Shown here: positions 42,112 through 49,624 of the stretch, in pieces | Layout: the number at the start of each line of letters is the position of its first letter | How positions within the stretch are numbered: the stretch's first letter is position 1 | Source: Candidatus Parcubacteria bacterium | Lineage (GTDB): Bacteria > Patescibacteria > ABY1 > UBA1558 > GWA2-36-10 | Assembly (NCBI GenBank): GCA_018669975.1 | Contig: JABHSK010000007.1 | Location: 124,001 to 188,000, forward strand | Direction: 5' to 3' | DNA length: 64,000 nucleotides | Translations under genes and position numbers: made by a program | The notes under the pieces: model-generated | Told to the model about the DNA's origin: nothing | Database searches by the model: none | Seen by the model: only the letters and a program-made list of their open reading frames with translations

Positions 42112-42140
42112 TTGACAAAAATAGTTATTTTGGTTAAATT
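42112..42140 (+). promoter_or_regulatory. Promoter of the 42195-42574 unit
   Basis: TTGACA (42112-42117), 17 bases, TAAATT (42135-42140). The early leader holds TAGCACCTT at 42152-42160. Confidence 0.65.
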
Positions 42141-42194
42141 TATCTATTATTTAGCACCTTAAAATCATCTATTTTCTCTAAAAAGGAGACTTTG

Positions 42195-42260
42195 ATGTTT
42201 AGCTATATTATCTATGAGTCAGTTACGGATAACTCAAGACTGGAGGGAAGGTCATGTTAA
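42195..42260 (+). CDS. 21-aa leader ORF coupled to the 42254 gene
   Basis: ATG 42195 follows AAAAGGAG by six bases and opens a 21-codon ORF (MFSYIIYESVTDNSRLEGRS, then C). Its stop overlaps the next start (ATGTTAA), and the ribosome site of the next gene (GGAGGGAAGG) lies inside it. This is the layout of a short coupled upstream ORF. Whether the peptide itself matters is unknown. Confidence 0.5.
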   Translation: MFSYIIYESVTDNSRLEGRSC

Positions 42261-42574
42261 AAATCGTTAAGCATCACAATGTCAGTGATCCCGGTGGTAA
42301 AGAAGGACCACACCCGCACTACGGTAAATTTATTTGCACCATCACCGAGGCAGCTGAGCATAATTTGATTGCTCTTTTTATTGAGCAGGTATGGAATCAG
42401 GTTGGTGATGAAACTGTATCTGTTAGTATGAATATAACTGACGATGAAACGATTTTCTGGGTTAATGCCAATACCCCTGAAAAGGTAATTCAGGTCATCG
42501 ACACAGTGACTGATGGCATGATAAAGCCCCGCTTCAAGAACGAAGGTTTTACTGTGGAAGTAGAAGAAAAATAA
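42254..42574 (+). CDS. Hypothetical accessory protein, 106 aa
   Basis: A soluble, acidic protein with a His-rich start (IVKHHNVSDPGGKEGPHPHYG) and a C-terminal half PEKVIQVIDTVTDGMIKPRF that looks alpha/beta. No family recognised. The His cluster could bind metal, but that is only a guess. It is translated after the 21-aa ORF and followed by two hairpins. Accessory-type codon use. Confidence 0.65.
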   Translation: MLKIVKHHNVSDPGGKEGPHPHYGKFICTITEAAEHNLIALFIEQVWNQVGDETVSVSMNITDDETIFWVNANTPEKVIQVIDTVTDGMIKPRFKNEGFTVEVEEK

Positions 42575-42597
42575 AAACAGGGCTTCCCCTGTTTTAT
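42574..42597 (+). terminator. Terminator of the 42254 gene
   Basis: AAAACAGGG (42574-42582) pairs with CCCTGTTTT (42587-42595). Confidence 0.8.
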
Positions 42598-42599
42598 TG

Positions 42600-42628
42600 A
42601 GCCGTTTGGTTTTACCAGCGGCTTTTTA
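42600..42628 (+). terminator. Second hairpin after the 42254 gene
   Basis: AGCCG (42600-42604) pairs with CGGCT (42619-42623), with TGGT/ACCA inside, followed by TTTTA. It also touches the end of the convergent GNAT gene. Confidence 0.7.
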
Positions 42629-43099
42629 TATTAATGTTTTTTTAAGAGGTTGTATTTTAAGACCATGAAACATTCGTTGCCCAGTTGTTTTTTTATAACC
42701 CAGTCTTCTATAAAATTTATCAGCGTATATAGAGGCTCTGATTTTTATATATTCGGATCCTTTTTGTTTAGCACTCGCCTCAAACATTTTCATTAGTCTT
42801 TTGCCTATGCCTTGTCTGTGGCAACAACCATCTACAAATAAATTACTAACTCGATGTCGACTGCCACGAACTACGCCCACAATTTTAATACCATTCAAGG
42901 CCACATAAATAATTTCAGCATTAGCAAATCTTTCCTCTAGTTCTTTTAATCGGTCAGGTGTCTTGGCGCTAAAGTAATTTATATATCTATCGACTGCTTT
43001 GGGATTGCCTTCATCACTGCAAAATTGTTCATAAGTCCTAGCTACTAGCGCTGCCACAGTTTTAGTGTCAGCTCTTTTGAACTTCCGGATTGTTATCAT
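42626..43099 (-). CDS. GNAT family N-acetyltransferase
   Basis: The 157-aa protein has the GNAT fold: IRKFKRADTKTVAALVART, then VGVVRGSRHRVSNLFVDGCCHRQGIGKRLM, where the Q/RxxGxG/A acetyl-CoA loop (RQGIGKRL) is clear, and FYRRLGYKKTT near the end. The acceptor cannot be read from the sequence. It overlaps the upstream 96-aa gene by 32 bases. Confidence 0.85.
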   Translation of the reverse strand: MITIRKFKRADTKTVAALVARTYEQFCSDEGNPKAVDRYINYFSAKTPDRLKELEERFANAEIIYVALNGIKIVGVVRGSRHRVSNLFVDGCCHRQGIGKRLMKMFEASAKQKGSEYIKIRASIYADKFYRRLGYKKTTGQRMFHGLKIQPLKKTLI

Positions 43100-43358
43100 T
43101 TTTTTGTCCTATTAGTTTAAAAAAGTATTTCCATTGTTCTCTGCCCTCGGCCAACTCTTTGGTGTCATCTAGGCATTTTTCGACAAAATTTTTATCTAGA
43201 TCTTTGCAGATTTTAAAGACTGAATTCCTTTTAAAACCAGGCACAGCTAAGTCCTTAATGATTTTTAAAGCAAAATCTTGCCATTGATAAGCAGGCGCTT
43301 GCTTAACTGGTTTTTTGTCCTGTTTTTTATCTTGAAATATGTCGGCTATTTGTTGCAT
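43068..43358 (-). CDS. Hypothetical protein, 96 aa (CPR-type)
   Basis: A small basic soluble protein: a K/Q-rich N-terminus (about 1-22), then AYQWQDFALKIIKDL, KRNSVFKICKD, CLDDTKELAEGREQWKYFFKLIG. I have the impression that this pattern recurs in CPR genomes, but I do not know its function. It overlaps the GNAT gene and so is probably translated with it. Confidence 0.6.
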   Translation of the reverse strand: MQQIADIFQDKKQDKKPVKQAPAYQWQDFALKIIKDLAVPGFKRNSVFKICKDLDKNFVEKCLDDTKELAEGREQWKYFFKLIGQKNDNNPEVQKS

Positions 43359-43405
43359 GTAGGCATTATAGCAAATTGGCTATTACTTGTCATTCGGGCT
43401 TAATA

Positions 43406-43434
43406 TTGACAAAAATATAGATAATTTATATGAT
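43406..43434 (+). promoter_or_regulatory. Promoter of the 43474 gene
   Basis: TTGACA (43406-43411), 17 bases, TATGAT (43429-43434). Confidence 0.8.
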
Positions 43435-43473
43435 TAGGCGTTAATATGTACCCTCAAAAAAGGAGAAAAGATC

Positions 43474-43722
43474 ATGATGACGGTCAGGCTGAGTAAAAGA
43501 GGTAAGTTTTTAGGGATGGAAGGAACAGTAGATGGTATCATTTCCTTATCTAGGTATGGAGGTGACAATGCAGTGAGTGCTATTTTTTATACTCCACCTG
43601 GATCTAAGGTCGCCCAAACTGTTCTCACTATTTCTTATGACAATAGTGGACAAGGAACTCAGGAGGTTTCTACGATTTTTCCGGAAGAAGCCAGTAATAA
43701 AGTAAGGTTGGTCATTGGATGA
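43474..43722 (+). CDS. Hypothetical accessory protein, 82 aa
   Basis: A small soluble protein, probably mostly beta strands (MTVRLSKRGKFLGMEGTV, AVSAIFYTPPGSKVAQTVL, STIFPEEASNKVRLVIG). No family recognised. AAAAAAGGAG lies nine bases before ATGATG. It is a one-gene unit with promoter and terminator, directly upstream of the leaderless def gene, so the two transcripts are separate. Confidence 0.65.
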   Translation: MMTVRLSKRGKFLGMEGTVDGIISLSRYGGDNAVSAIFYTPPGSKVAQTVLTISYDNSGQGTQEVSTIFPEEASNKVRLVIG

Positions 43723-43730
43723 TAGTATGG

Positions 43731-43756
43731 CCCGATTCTTCATGAATCGGGTTTTA
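43731..43756 (+). terminator. Terminator of the 43474 gene
   Basis: CCCGATTC (43731-43738) pairs with GAATCGGG (43744-43751), then TTTTAAT. The -35 box of def begins nine bases later. Confidence 0.85.
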
Positions 43757-43759
43757 ATA

Positions 43760-43788
43760 TTGACAAAATAGTAAAAAATGTGTATAGT
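43760..43788 (+). promoter_or_regulatory. Promoter of def-fmt
   Basis: TTGACA (43760-43765), 17 bases, TATAGT (43783-43788). The predicted start is the base before or at the ATG (43796), so the mRNA should be leaderless. Confidence 0.85.
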
Positions 43789-43795
43789 ATGAACT

Positions 43796-44296
43796 ATGCT
43801 AAAAATAGCCAAATATCCAGATACAATTTTAAGAAAAACAGCCAAACCAGTGGCTGAATTTAATGATGATTTGAAAAAATTGGCTGATGACATGGCTCAG
43901 GTTATGTATCAGGATGATGGTGTTGGTTTGGCTGCTCCACAGGTTAGTCTTGGTAAGCGTATGTTTGTGGTTGGATTGGGAGATGGAAGATATAAAACTT
44001 ATATTAATCCAGAAATCACCTTTTATTCTAAAGACAAAATAACCAACGAAGAAGGCTGTCTATCTTTGCCAGAAATATTCGGTAATGTCACTAGAGCAAA
44101 GAAAATACACATTAAATATTATGATTTCGATGGCAAAAAGAATAAAGAAAAACTAACCAACTTCGATGCCATTGTGGCTCAACATGAGTTTGATCATCTT
44201 AACGGAATCCTTTTTATAGATCGTACAGAAGGTAAACTTAAAGGTCAGGAAATTTTAGATGAAATGAAGGCTAAGTTGAACGCAGCAATTAAGTAA
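43796..44296 (+). CDS. def: Peptide deformylase
   Basis: Def removes the formyl group from new proteins using Fe2+ or Ni2+/Zn2+. The 166-aa protein has all three family motifs: GVGLAAPQVSLG (about 42-53), EEGCLSLPE (about 85-93, Cys ligand) and QHEFDHLNGILF (about 129-140, two His ligands and catalytic Glu). It pairs with fmt 10 bases downstream, the enzyme that puts the formyl group on initiator tRNA. Confidence 0.96.
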   Translation: MLKIAKYPDTILRKTAKPVAEFNDDLKKLADDMAQVMYQDDGVGLAAPQVSLGKRMFVVGLGDGRYKTYINPEITFYSKDKITNEEGCLSLPEIFGNVTRAKKIHIKYYDFDGKKNKEKLTNFDAIVAQHEFDHLNGILFIDRTEGKLKGQEILDEMKAKLNAAIK

Positions 44297-44306
44297 TATT
44301 TTGACT

Positions 44307-45221
44307 ATGCTTAACAAAGGAAGAATTATTTTTTGGGGTACACCGGAATTTGCTCTGCCAAGTTTGCAAGCTTTGCATAAAATGAATTTGATTCAAGCTG
44401 TTGTTACTCAGCCTGATAAGCCAGCTGGTCGTGGTAAGAAGTTGTTACCCTCCCCTGTAAAACAATATTGTCTAGATAATAATATAGATACTTTAGAGCC
44501 TATCAAATTAGATCAGGCTTTTATTGATGGCCTAAAAAAATACTTACCAGCCACTTTTGTGGTGGTAGCCTATGGTAAAATAATTCCCCAAGAAGTTCTG
44601 GATTTATCTGAATTAGCAGCTATCAATATTCATCCTTCTCAGTTGCCGGAATTGCGTGGACCATCCCCTATTCAAACTGCTCTTTTAAGGGGTTTTGAGT
44701 CTACAGCGGTGTCTTTGATGCAATTGGATGAAAAAATGGATCATGGGCCAATTTTAGGACAAATAGAGGTCAAAATAGAGCCCAATGAAGACTATATTGA
44801 GCTAGCTGGAAGATTATCAGAGCTGGGAGCTCAGATATTGTCAGATAAGATAAATGATTATTTAACCGAACAGATTACTCCTCTACCTCAGGATGACGAC
44901 AAAGCTACTTTTTGTAAGATGATTAAGAAACAAGACGGGCAAATTGATTGGTCAAAAACAGCTCAGGAAATTCACAATCAAGTTAGAGCTTTTAGACAGT
45001 GGCCAACTGCTTTTACAAGTTTGGGAGATATTGATTTGAAAATAATTCAAACACAGGTAGTTGATAGAAATTTACAAGCAAAAGAAGTTTTTCTAGAAAA
45101 AGACCAGATGTTTATTGGTGCTGGCGACAAAGCTGTGGAAATTTTACAGATACAACCCGCAGGAAAGAAGGTATTAAAAATCGCAGACTTTGTTCGCGGT
45201 TATAGTAAAAATTTTAAATAA
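44307..45221 (+). CDS. fmt: Methionyl-tRNA formyltransferase
   Basis: Fmt formylates Met-tRNA-fMet with 10-formyl-THF. I start it at ATG 44307 (MLNKGRIIFWGTPEFALPSL); the frame is open two codons upstream from a TTG that has no support. Motifs: VTQPDKPAGRGKKLLPSPVKQ, VVVAYGKIIPQEVLDL, INIHPSQLPELRGPSPIQTAL (catalytic Asn/His region) and a C-terminal OB-like domain from about 205. 304 aa, normal length. Confidence 0.95.
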   Translation: MLNKGRIIFWGTPEFALPSLQALHKMNLIQAVVTQPDKPAGRGKKLLPSPVKQYCLDNNIDTLEPIKLDQAFIDGLKKYLPATFVVVAYGKIIPQEVLDLSELAAINIHPSQLPELRGPSPIQTALLRGFESTAVSLMQLDEKMDHGPILGQIEVKIEPNEDYIELAGRLSELGAQILSDKINDYLTEQITPLPQDDDKATFCKMIKKQDGQIDWSKTAQEIHNQVRAFRQWPTAFTSLGDIDLKIIQTQVVDRNLQAKEVFLEKDQMFIGAGDKAVEILQIQPAGKKVLKIADFVRGYSKNFK

Positions 45222-45224
45222 AAA

Positions 45225-45250
45225 ATCCCGGTATAAGCCGGGTTTTTTTA
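45225..45250 (+). terminator. Terminator of def-fmt
   Basis: CCCGG (45227-45231) pairs with CCGGG (45238-45242) with A and T flanks extending the stem, then seven T. Confidence 0.85.
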
Positions 45251-45263
45251 TATATTTTTTTGA

Positions 45264-45605
45264 TTAATTATTGTCTTCATCTTCACTCTCATCAATCATG
45301 GTCCTTAGTTTTTGATGGAGTTCCTCAAGAGCGGTTATTTTTTCTTTTACCAGCCCTCTTTCTTCTTCTGTGTTACCGGTTATTTCTCTTTCTTCTTCTT
45401 CCAATCTTTCAAGGTCTTTTTTAATTTCGTTTACCATTTCTAAAGATTGTGGTTCACTTGCAAATTTTTGTTGAGCTAAATCTAGCAAGCTGCGAATATT
45501 AATAGCAACTCTATTTATTTCAGCTAGTAAAATAGTTTTTTTGGCACTGTCCGCTGCCTCTGCATCGGAGCCATTATTACCAGTTAATTTTTCTAGGAAA
45601 CTCAT
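45264..45605 (-). CDS. Acidic coiled-coil hypothetical protein, 113 aa
   Basis: The N-terminus (MSFLEKLTGNNGSDAEAADS) may form a short amphipathic helix; about 28-105 is predicted coiled coil (EIKKDLERLEEEEREITG..., then EKITALEELHQKLRTMI) and the end is acidic (DESEDEDNN). No family recognised. It follows the GT2 synthase gene by 7 bases and is likely co-transcribed with it. Confidence 0.6.
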   Translation of the reverse strand: MSFLEKLTGNNGSDAEAADSAKKTILLAEINRVAINIRSLLDLAQQKFASEPQSLEMVNEIKKDLERLEEEEREITGNTEEERGLVKEKITALEELHQKLRTMIDESEDEDNN

Positions 45606-45612
45606 AGTTGTA

Positions 45613-47133
45613 TTATTTTATATTTTCTTTTGTTTTTTCAGTTACCCAAAACCCCAGGTACTTTCCGAGCATTAATCTAGTTTGAGCATCTACGGCTGGT
45701 ATTGAACCAAAAATAATCATAGTAAACGGGAATATAATCCATTGGACAAACATTAGTGTGTAGCGAAATATTTTATTCCAGATTTTACTTTTAAATCTAT
45801 CGGGCATTGGCGGTAATATAACAACACTCATGATAGCTATTAAGAAAATACCAATCATGCCAAAACGCATCAGATTTTCTAGAATTAAAGGTGCATTTTG
45901 TGTAAGCACGCTAGTTATTCCGTGTTTTTCCGCCATGTATAAAGGCAAGTAACCCATAATCATAACTAACAGAGGTGCGGTAGCCCAAGAATACACTCCT
46001 TCAGTTTGGTTCCAGGTATAAACCAACTTTTTTTTCAAAGGAATGTTTTTATTTTGTTTAAAATGCCAAACCATATATGGGAAATGCTCCACTCCATAGG
46101 CCCAACGGCGCATCTGTTTGTATTGGTTTTTAAGACTGCGCCAAAATTTACCAACATAGACAGTATCCATTGATACTGGAATATGCATCGGTACCACTTC
46201 GTAGTCACCGTCATAATGGATTAAACACTGTAAGAATATTCTGGAATCTTCGGTAACAATATTGTTTTGCCAAAAGCCAACATCTACCAAGGCTTGCCAA
46301 CTCATACTATGTGATGAGAAAGTGAATAATCTTTCTGGTCTAGCCAAGTCAGTTAATAGCCAAAAAGTGGTTGAATTGGAAACCACTCTAGTGAATATGT
46401 CTGATTGCCAAACATTATTATGATAAAAAGCCATTGGCTGAAAACTGGCCCGATAAGGGTTTTTGTGGGAGATAAATTTGTGAGTCAAATAAGCGAAATA
46501 ATGAGGATGTGTAACTGTATCCACATCAAAGCCAGAAACTATTAAGTGTTTGTAATTAAGTTTTTCCTCATCAATATACTCTTTAATCTTATGACCCATG
46601 TGATAAAGATTAGCACCTTTGCCTGGTACCTCACCAACAATGTCAGATGGATGTAGTGTGATCATCACTTTTTTAAATCTGTCTGCATATTTGGCTAATA
46701 TTTTTTTGCCAATTGGCTCAAACTCTTCTCTGAGTCTTTCCTCTCCACCTAGAACTACAATCATTTTTTTGTGATCGTATTTTGTTTCTAATAGTTTTTC
46801 AAAGGCAAACTCTACTACCTCATATGGTTCACCAGCAGTTGGTAATAGGATAACGTGATAGTACTTATCCCAGATTTTGTGATTGGTCTTGAGGAATTTC
46901 CACCAATCAACCTTGATGGTTTTACGATATTTGAACCAGGATATTATCAAAAAGATAAGTGTATAGGTAATACGCAAGACAAAATAAACATCAAAAATGA
47001 TTACAAAATAAATACCATAGAGAGGTTTAAGTAGGGACAACATAATGATGGCAACAAAGGTTGTCCAAACTAAAATACCAGGAATTACTTCCAAGATTCT
47101 GTAAAAATAATATTGTTTATATTCAGGGGTCAT
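45613..47133 (-). CDS. Membrane glycosyltransferase, cellulose-synthase-like GT2
   Basis: The 506-aa protein has two N-terminal transmembrane helices (about 14-65), a GT-A domain (about 90-330) with LLPTAGEPYEVVEFAFEKLL, GFDVDTVTHPHYFAYL (DxD-like), NIVTEDSRIFLQCL (the TED motif) and QYKQMRRWAYGVEH (the Q-x-x-RW motif), and four or more C-terminal helices. This is the processive GT2 layout of cellulose or hyaluronan synthases, though the product is unknown. It overlaps pyrD by 4 bases. Confidence 0.88.
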   Translation of the reverse strand: MTPEYKQYYFYRILEVIPGILVWTTFVAIIMLSLLKPLYGIYFVIIFDVYFVLRITYTLIFLIISWFKYRKTIKVDWWKFLKTNHKIWDKYYHVILLPTAGEPYEVVEFAFEKLLETKYDHKKMIVVLGGEERLREEFEPIGKKILAKYADRFKKVMITLHPSDIVGEVPGKGANLYHMGHKIKEYIDEEKLNYKHLIVSGFDVDTVTHPHYFAYLTHKFISHKNPYRASFQPMAFYHNNVWQSDIFTRVVSNSTTFWLLTDLARPERLFTFSSHSMSWQALVDVGFWQNNIVTEDSRIFLQCLIHYDGDYEVVPMHIPVSMDTVYVGKFWRSLKNQYKQMRRWAYGVEHFPYMVWHFKQNKNIPLKKKLVYTWNQTEGVYSWATAPLLVMIMGYLPLYMAEKHGITSVLTQNAPLILENLMRFGMIGIFLIAIMSVVILPPMPDRFKSKIWNKIFRYTLMFVQWIIFPFTMIIFGSIPAVDAQTRLMLGKYLGFWVTEKTKENIK

Positions 47134-48230
47134 AAAGTATTTTTATCAGCGTCTATACCAATTGCTTGAGATATGTGTTTAAAATTATCCTTTTTTAATA
47201 ATCGGTCTAATTTTTGATTGATGACTTTGATGCTACCCGGACCATTATAGATGAAACCAGTGATTAGCTGAACTAAATCAGCGCCTGCCTTTATCTTATC
47301 ATAAGCATCGCTGCCATTAAAGATGCCGCCAACACCAATTATCTTATATTTATTTTCGCTATGTTTATATAGATAGGAAATAATTTTGTTGGCTTGAGGG
47401 GCAATAGCTTTGCCGGAGACACCACCAGGCTTATCTTTATATTTTGATTTTAAATTTAAATGACCTCGTTCTTTAGAAAGATTACTGGCCACAACAGCAG
47501 AAATATTGTATTTTTTGACTAGATAAATAATTTCATCTAATTGTTCTTTACTTAAATTATTGCCGATTTTGAGCCAGATTGGTTTTTTATTTTTATTCAG
47601 TGGAATTACTTTTTCCAAAATAGGTTCTAAATATTTTTTGTTTTGTAAACCAGAAAAGTCTTTAACATTAGGACAGCTAAGATTAATGGTAATTATATCT
47701 GTTTGAGGTTCTAGGGTAACAAAACTTTTAGCATAATCAGCCGCTGCTTCTTCTCTACTGACAGCATTACTTTTGGCAATACTGACTGACCACAGTCCTC
47801 TAGTTTTATTCTTTCTGTTTTTAGCTAATTTTTTAGCAATGGCTTTAGCACCGCTATTACTCAAACCATAGTAGACCACCAGTCCTTTATCCTTGGGTAA
47901 TCTCCACAGTCGCGGTTTTTTGTTGCCAGGTTGAGCTTGATCGGTGATTGAGCCTATCTGTGCCCAGGCAAAATCCATGGCAGCCCAAGCATTGCTGGCA
48001 GAGGCATTTTTATCCATACCAGCTGCTAATCCAACAGGATTACGAAAATATAAACCCCATATTTTTTGTTTTAGTCTCGGCGAAGTAAAGTTACAAACTT
48101 TAAACATTGTTTTATTAAGCAGTTTGCATTTACTGAACCAGGATAAATACCATAAGGCTAGGTTGTGAATAAATTCTGGCTCAAATAGGAAAAAGATTGG
48201 TCGAACTATTTTTTTATAGAAAACTACCAT
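47130..48230 (-). CDS. pyrD: Dihydroorotate dehydrogenase (quinone type, class 2)
   Basis: DHODH makes orotate for pyrimidine synthesis. The 366-aa protein has an N-terminal membrane-associating extension (VVFYKKIVRPIFFLFEPEFI), typical of class 2 enzymes, then RNPVGLAAGMDKNASASN, NLSCPNVKDFSGLQNK (the catalytic Ser site), KIGNNLSKEQLDE and GVGGIFNGSDAYDKI for FMN. No other pyrimidine genes are in the window. Confidence 0.93.
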   Translation of the reverse strand: MVVFYKKIVRPIFFLFEPEFIHNLALWYLSWFSKCKLLNKTMFKVCNFTSPRLKQKIWGLYFRNPVGLAAGMDKNASASNAWAAMDFAWAQIGSITDQAQPGNKKPRLWRLPKDKGLVVYYGLSNSGAKAIAKKLAKNRKNKTRGLWSVSIAKSNAVSREEAAADYAKSFVTLEPQTDIITINLSCPNVKDFSGLQNKKYLEPILEKVIPLNKNKKPIWLKIGNNLSKEQLDEIIYLVKKYNISAVVASNLSKERGHLNLKSKYKDKPGGVSGKAIAPQANKIISYLYKHSENKYKIIGVGGIFNGSDAYDKIKAGADLVQLITGFIYNGPGSIKVINQKLDRLLKKDNFKHISQAIGIDADKNTL

Positions 48231-48496
48231 TTATTTTTTATTTTTTTAATAGCAATAATTGAATTATTAAATAAAAGATGGAAAATAGTATCAATCAATT
48301 TTGTGTCTACATCATTGATTGAGGCTTGATATTTAACTTTGGTCAATATTCCATGTTCTCTATTTAAATCTCTAGTTGGTCCTTTATGTTGAGCTAATTC
48401 CCTGGCTAATTTAGTACGTTTAGCTATATTATCAACTATTTGTTCGTCTATATTGTCTATTTTTTGCCTAATGGCAGCAATTTGCTCTATTGTCAT
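48224..48496 (-). CDS. Chorismate mutase-like protein (AroQ fold)
   Basis: The 90-aa all-helical protein has the AroQ start MTIEQIAAIRQKIDNIDEQIVDNIAKRTKL and further LAQHKGPTRDLNREHGIL, fitting the first two helices with Arg, Lys and Glu positions of chorismate mutase type II. No other aromatic amino acid genes are here, so the role is open. It overlaps pyrD by 7 bases. Confidence 0.75.
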   Translation of the reverse strand: MTIEQIAAIRQKIDNIDEQIVDNIAKRTKLARELAQHKGPTRDLNREHGILTKVKYQASINDVDTKLIDTIFHLLFNNSIIAIKKIKNKW

Positions 48497-48547
48497 AAGT
48501 GTTTTTTTATCGGCTATAATTTAGCAGAAAAGCAGTAGTTTTTCAAG

Positions 48548-49024
48548 TTATACTTCTTGTCCGTTTTCTAGGTAAACAGCCTTATCATTTTTTATAGCTG
48601 ACATGACCTCATCTAAGCGATTTACTATACCTGGCATTAGTTTTCCCTTAGCCTCTGTTTCATCAACAAATTTCATTTCTGTTAGCTCATCGGTTTGCAA
48701 GGTTATACTTTTTATTTCTTTATTTGATAACTTGCCGCCATAGAAAATAAAAAAGTAACCTTCTGGTTTATAATCATGCTTTACTTTGTAATCAACACAA
48801 ACAAGTTGTAGCTTGTCTACGTGCAGGTCAAGTTCTTCTTTTATTTCTCTTTGGAGTGCTTGTCGTGGAGACTCGTTTTCATCTATAGATCCTCCAGGTA
48901 GTAGCCAACCATCTCGATAGTTTGGTTTTACAATTAGGATTTGTTTTTTATTATTAAAAAGAATCACCCCGGCAGCGCCGCGTTTGGTGGGGAGTGCTTG
49001 ATAAAATTCTTCTGGTGAGATCAT
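48548..49024 (-). CDS. NUDIX hydrolase
   Basis: The 158-aa protein has a full Nudix box, GGSIDENESPRQALQREIKEEL (pattern GX5EX7REUXEEXGU; last G not required) at about 43-64. The N-terminus KRGAAGVILFNNKKQILIVKP is typical. Substrate unknown; family members act on nucleoside diphosphate derivatives. It faces the structured RNA at 49061 across about 35 bases. Confidence 0.88.
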   Translation of the reverse strand: MISPEEFYQALPTKRGAAGVILFNNKKQILIVKPNYRDGWLLPGGSIDENESPRQALQREIKEELDLHVDKLQLVCVDYKVKHDYKPEGYFFIFYGGKLSNKEIKSITLQTDELTEMKFVDETEAKGKLMPGIVNRLDEVMSAIKNDKAVYLENGQEV

Positions 49025-49025
49025 A

Positions 49026-49054
49026 TTGACTTATTATGTTTGATAATTTATGAT
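49026..49054 (+). promoter_or_regulatory. Promoter of the 49061 RNA
   Basis: TTGACT (49026-49031), 17 bases, TATGAT (49049-49054). The -35 box begins two bases after the start codon of the minus-strand NUDIX gene. Confidence 0.75.
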
Positions 49055-49060
49055 TGATTC

Positions 49061-49182
49061 ATCGACTCAGGTGTAGGCCATATAAGGCTGAACAACGAGG
49101 CGTAGACGGGACGCCTACAAAGGTAATTATTACCCAGAGACCTGATCCCAGCCAGCCATCCACGTATGTGCTGGTCTTTTTA
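49061..49182 (+). ncRNA. Structured RNA of unknown class, about 115-120 nt
   Basis: The only plus-strand unit in this long minus-strand region. TCAGGT (49067-49072) pairs with ACCTGA (49140-49145) as closing stem. Inside, two exclusive helices are possible: GTAGGC (49073-49078) with GCCTAC (49113-49118), or AGGCGT (49098-49103) with ACGCCT (49111-49116). GGTAAT/ATTACC forms a small hairpin. A terminator follows. There is no ORF. It is SRP-RNA sized, but the conserved SRP apical loop was not found. The switchable helices could mean ligand sensing. Confidence 0.6.
49152..49182 (+). terminator. Terminator of the 49061 RNA
   Basis: CCAGC (49152-49156) pairs with GCTGG (49170-49174), followed by TCTTTTTATT. 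Confidence 0.75.
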
Positions 49183-49602
49183 TTAAAGCATCTTTATAAA
49201 ATCTTCAATACCTACTAAAGTATCTAGTTCTTCTATCTCTGATTTTAAAAACCACCTTACATCAGAAACCTCCTCATCCATTGGTTGTGGGTTTCCAGTT
49301 ACTATTTCTGCCTCATAGCATACTACTAGCACATGACATTCTTCTCCATTAGATCTTGTCCATATTCTGGATTGTATTTCGGGCATGATTCTTTTAATTA
49401 AGACATCACAACCTATTTCTTCCTTGCATTCTCTTACTGCGGCATCTTTTGGATTTTCATTGTATTCTACTTTTCCCCCAGGTAATTCCCATTTTCCATG
49501 TGCAGCTGCTATTGAGGGATCATTTCGCTGCTGTAAAAGTATTTTACCATCTTTGTTTTTTATAAGTGCCACAGCGGCAATTAATTGTTTTTCACTTTCC
49601 AT
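49183..49602 (-). CDS. NUDIX hydrolase (MutT-like)
   Basis: The 139-aa protein has a complete Nudix box GGKVEYNENPKDAAVRECKEEIG (about 43-65) after VALIKNKDGKILLQQRND. WELPGGK and EVSDVRWF are typical of MutT-type enzymes acting on 8-oxo-dGTP or related NTPs. It is convergent with the plus-strand RNA; the terminator of that RNA touches its 3' end. Confidence 0.88.
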   Translation of the reverse strand: MESEKQLIAAVALIKNKDGKILLQQRNDPSIAAAHGKWELPGGKVEYNENPKDAAVRECKEEIGCDVLIKRIMPEIQSRIWTRSNGEECHVLVVCYEAEIVTGNPQPMDEEVSDVRWFLKSEIEELDTLVGIEDFIKML

Positions 49603-49624
49603 GATGTTTTTTAAGTTTGGTTCT

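Noticed and set aside
41135..42118. Long minus-strand open frame opposite the 41216 gene
   Set aside because: It lies opposite a gene with promoter, AAGGAG site and terminator. The frame has no ribosome site and includes the terminator and promoter of the plus strand; it is open because the gene is GC-richer.
49061..49182. SRP RNA (4.5S)
   Set aside because: Size fits, but the conserved apical GGAA-loop region with its symmetric and asymmetric bulges was not found.
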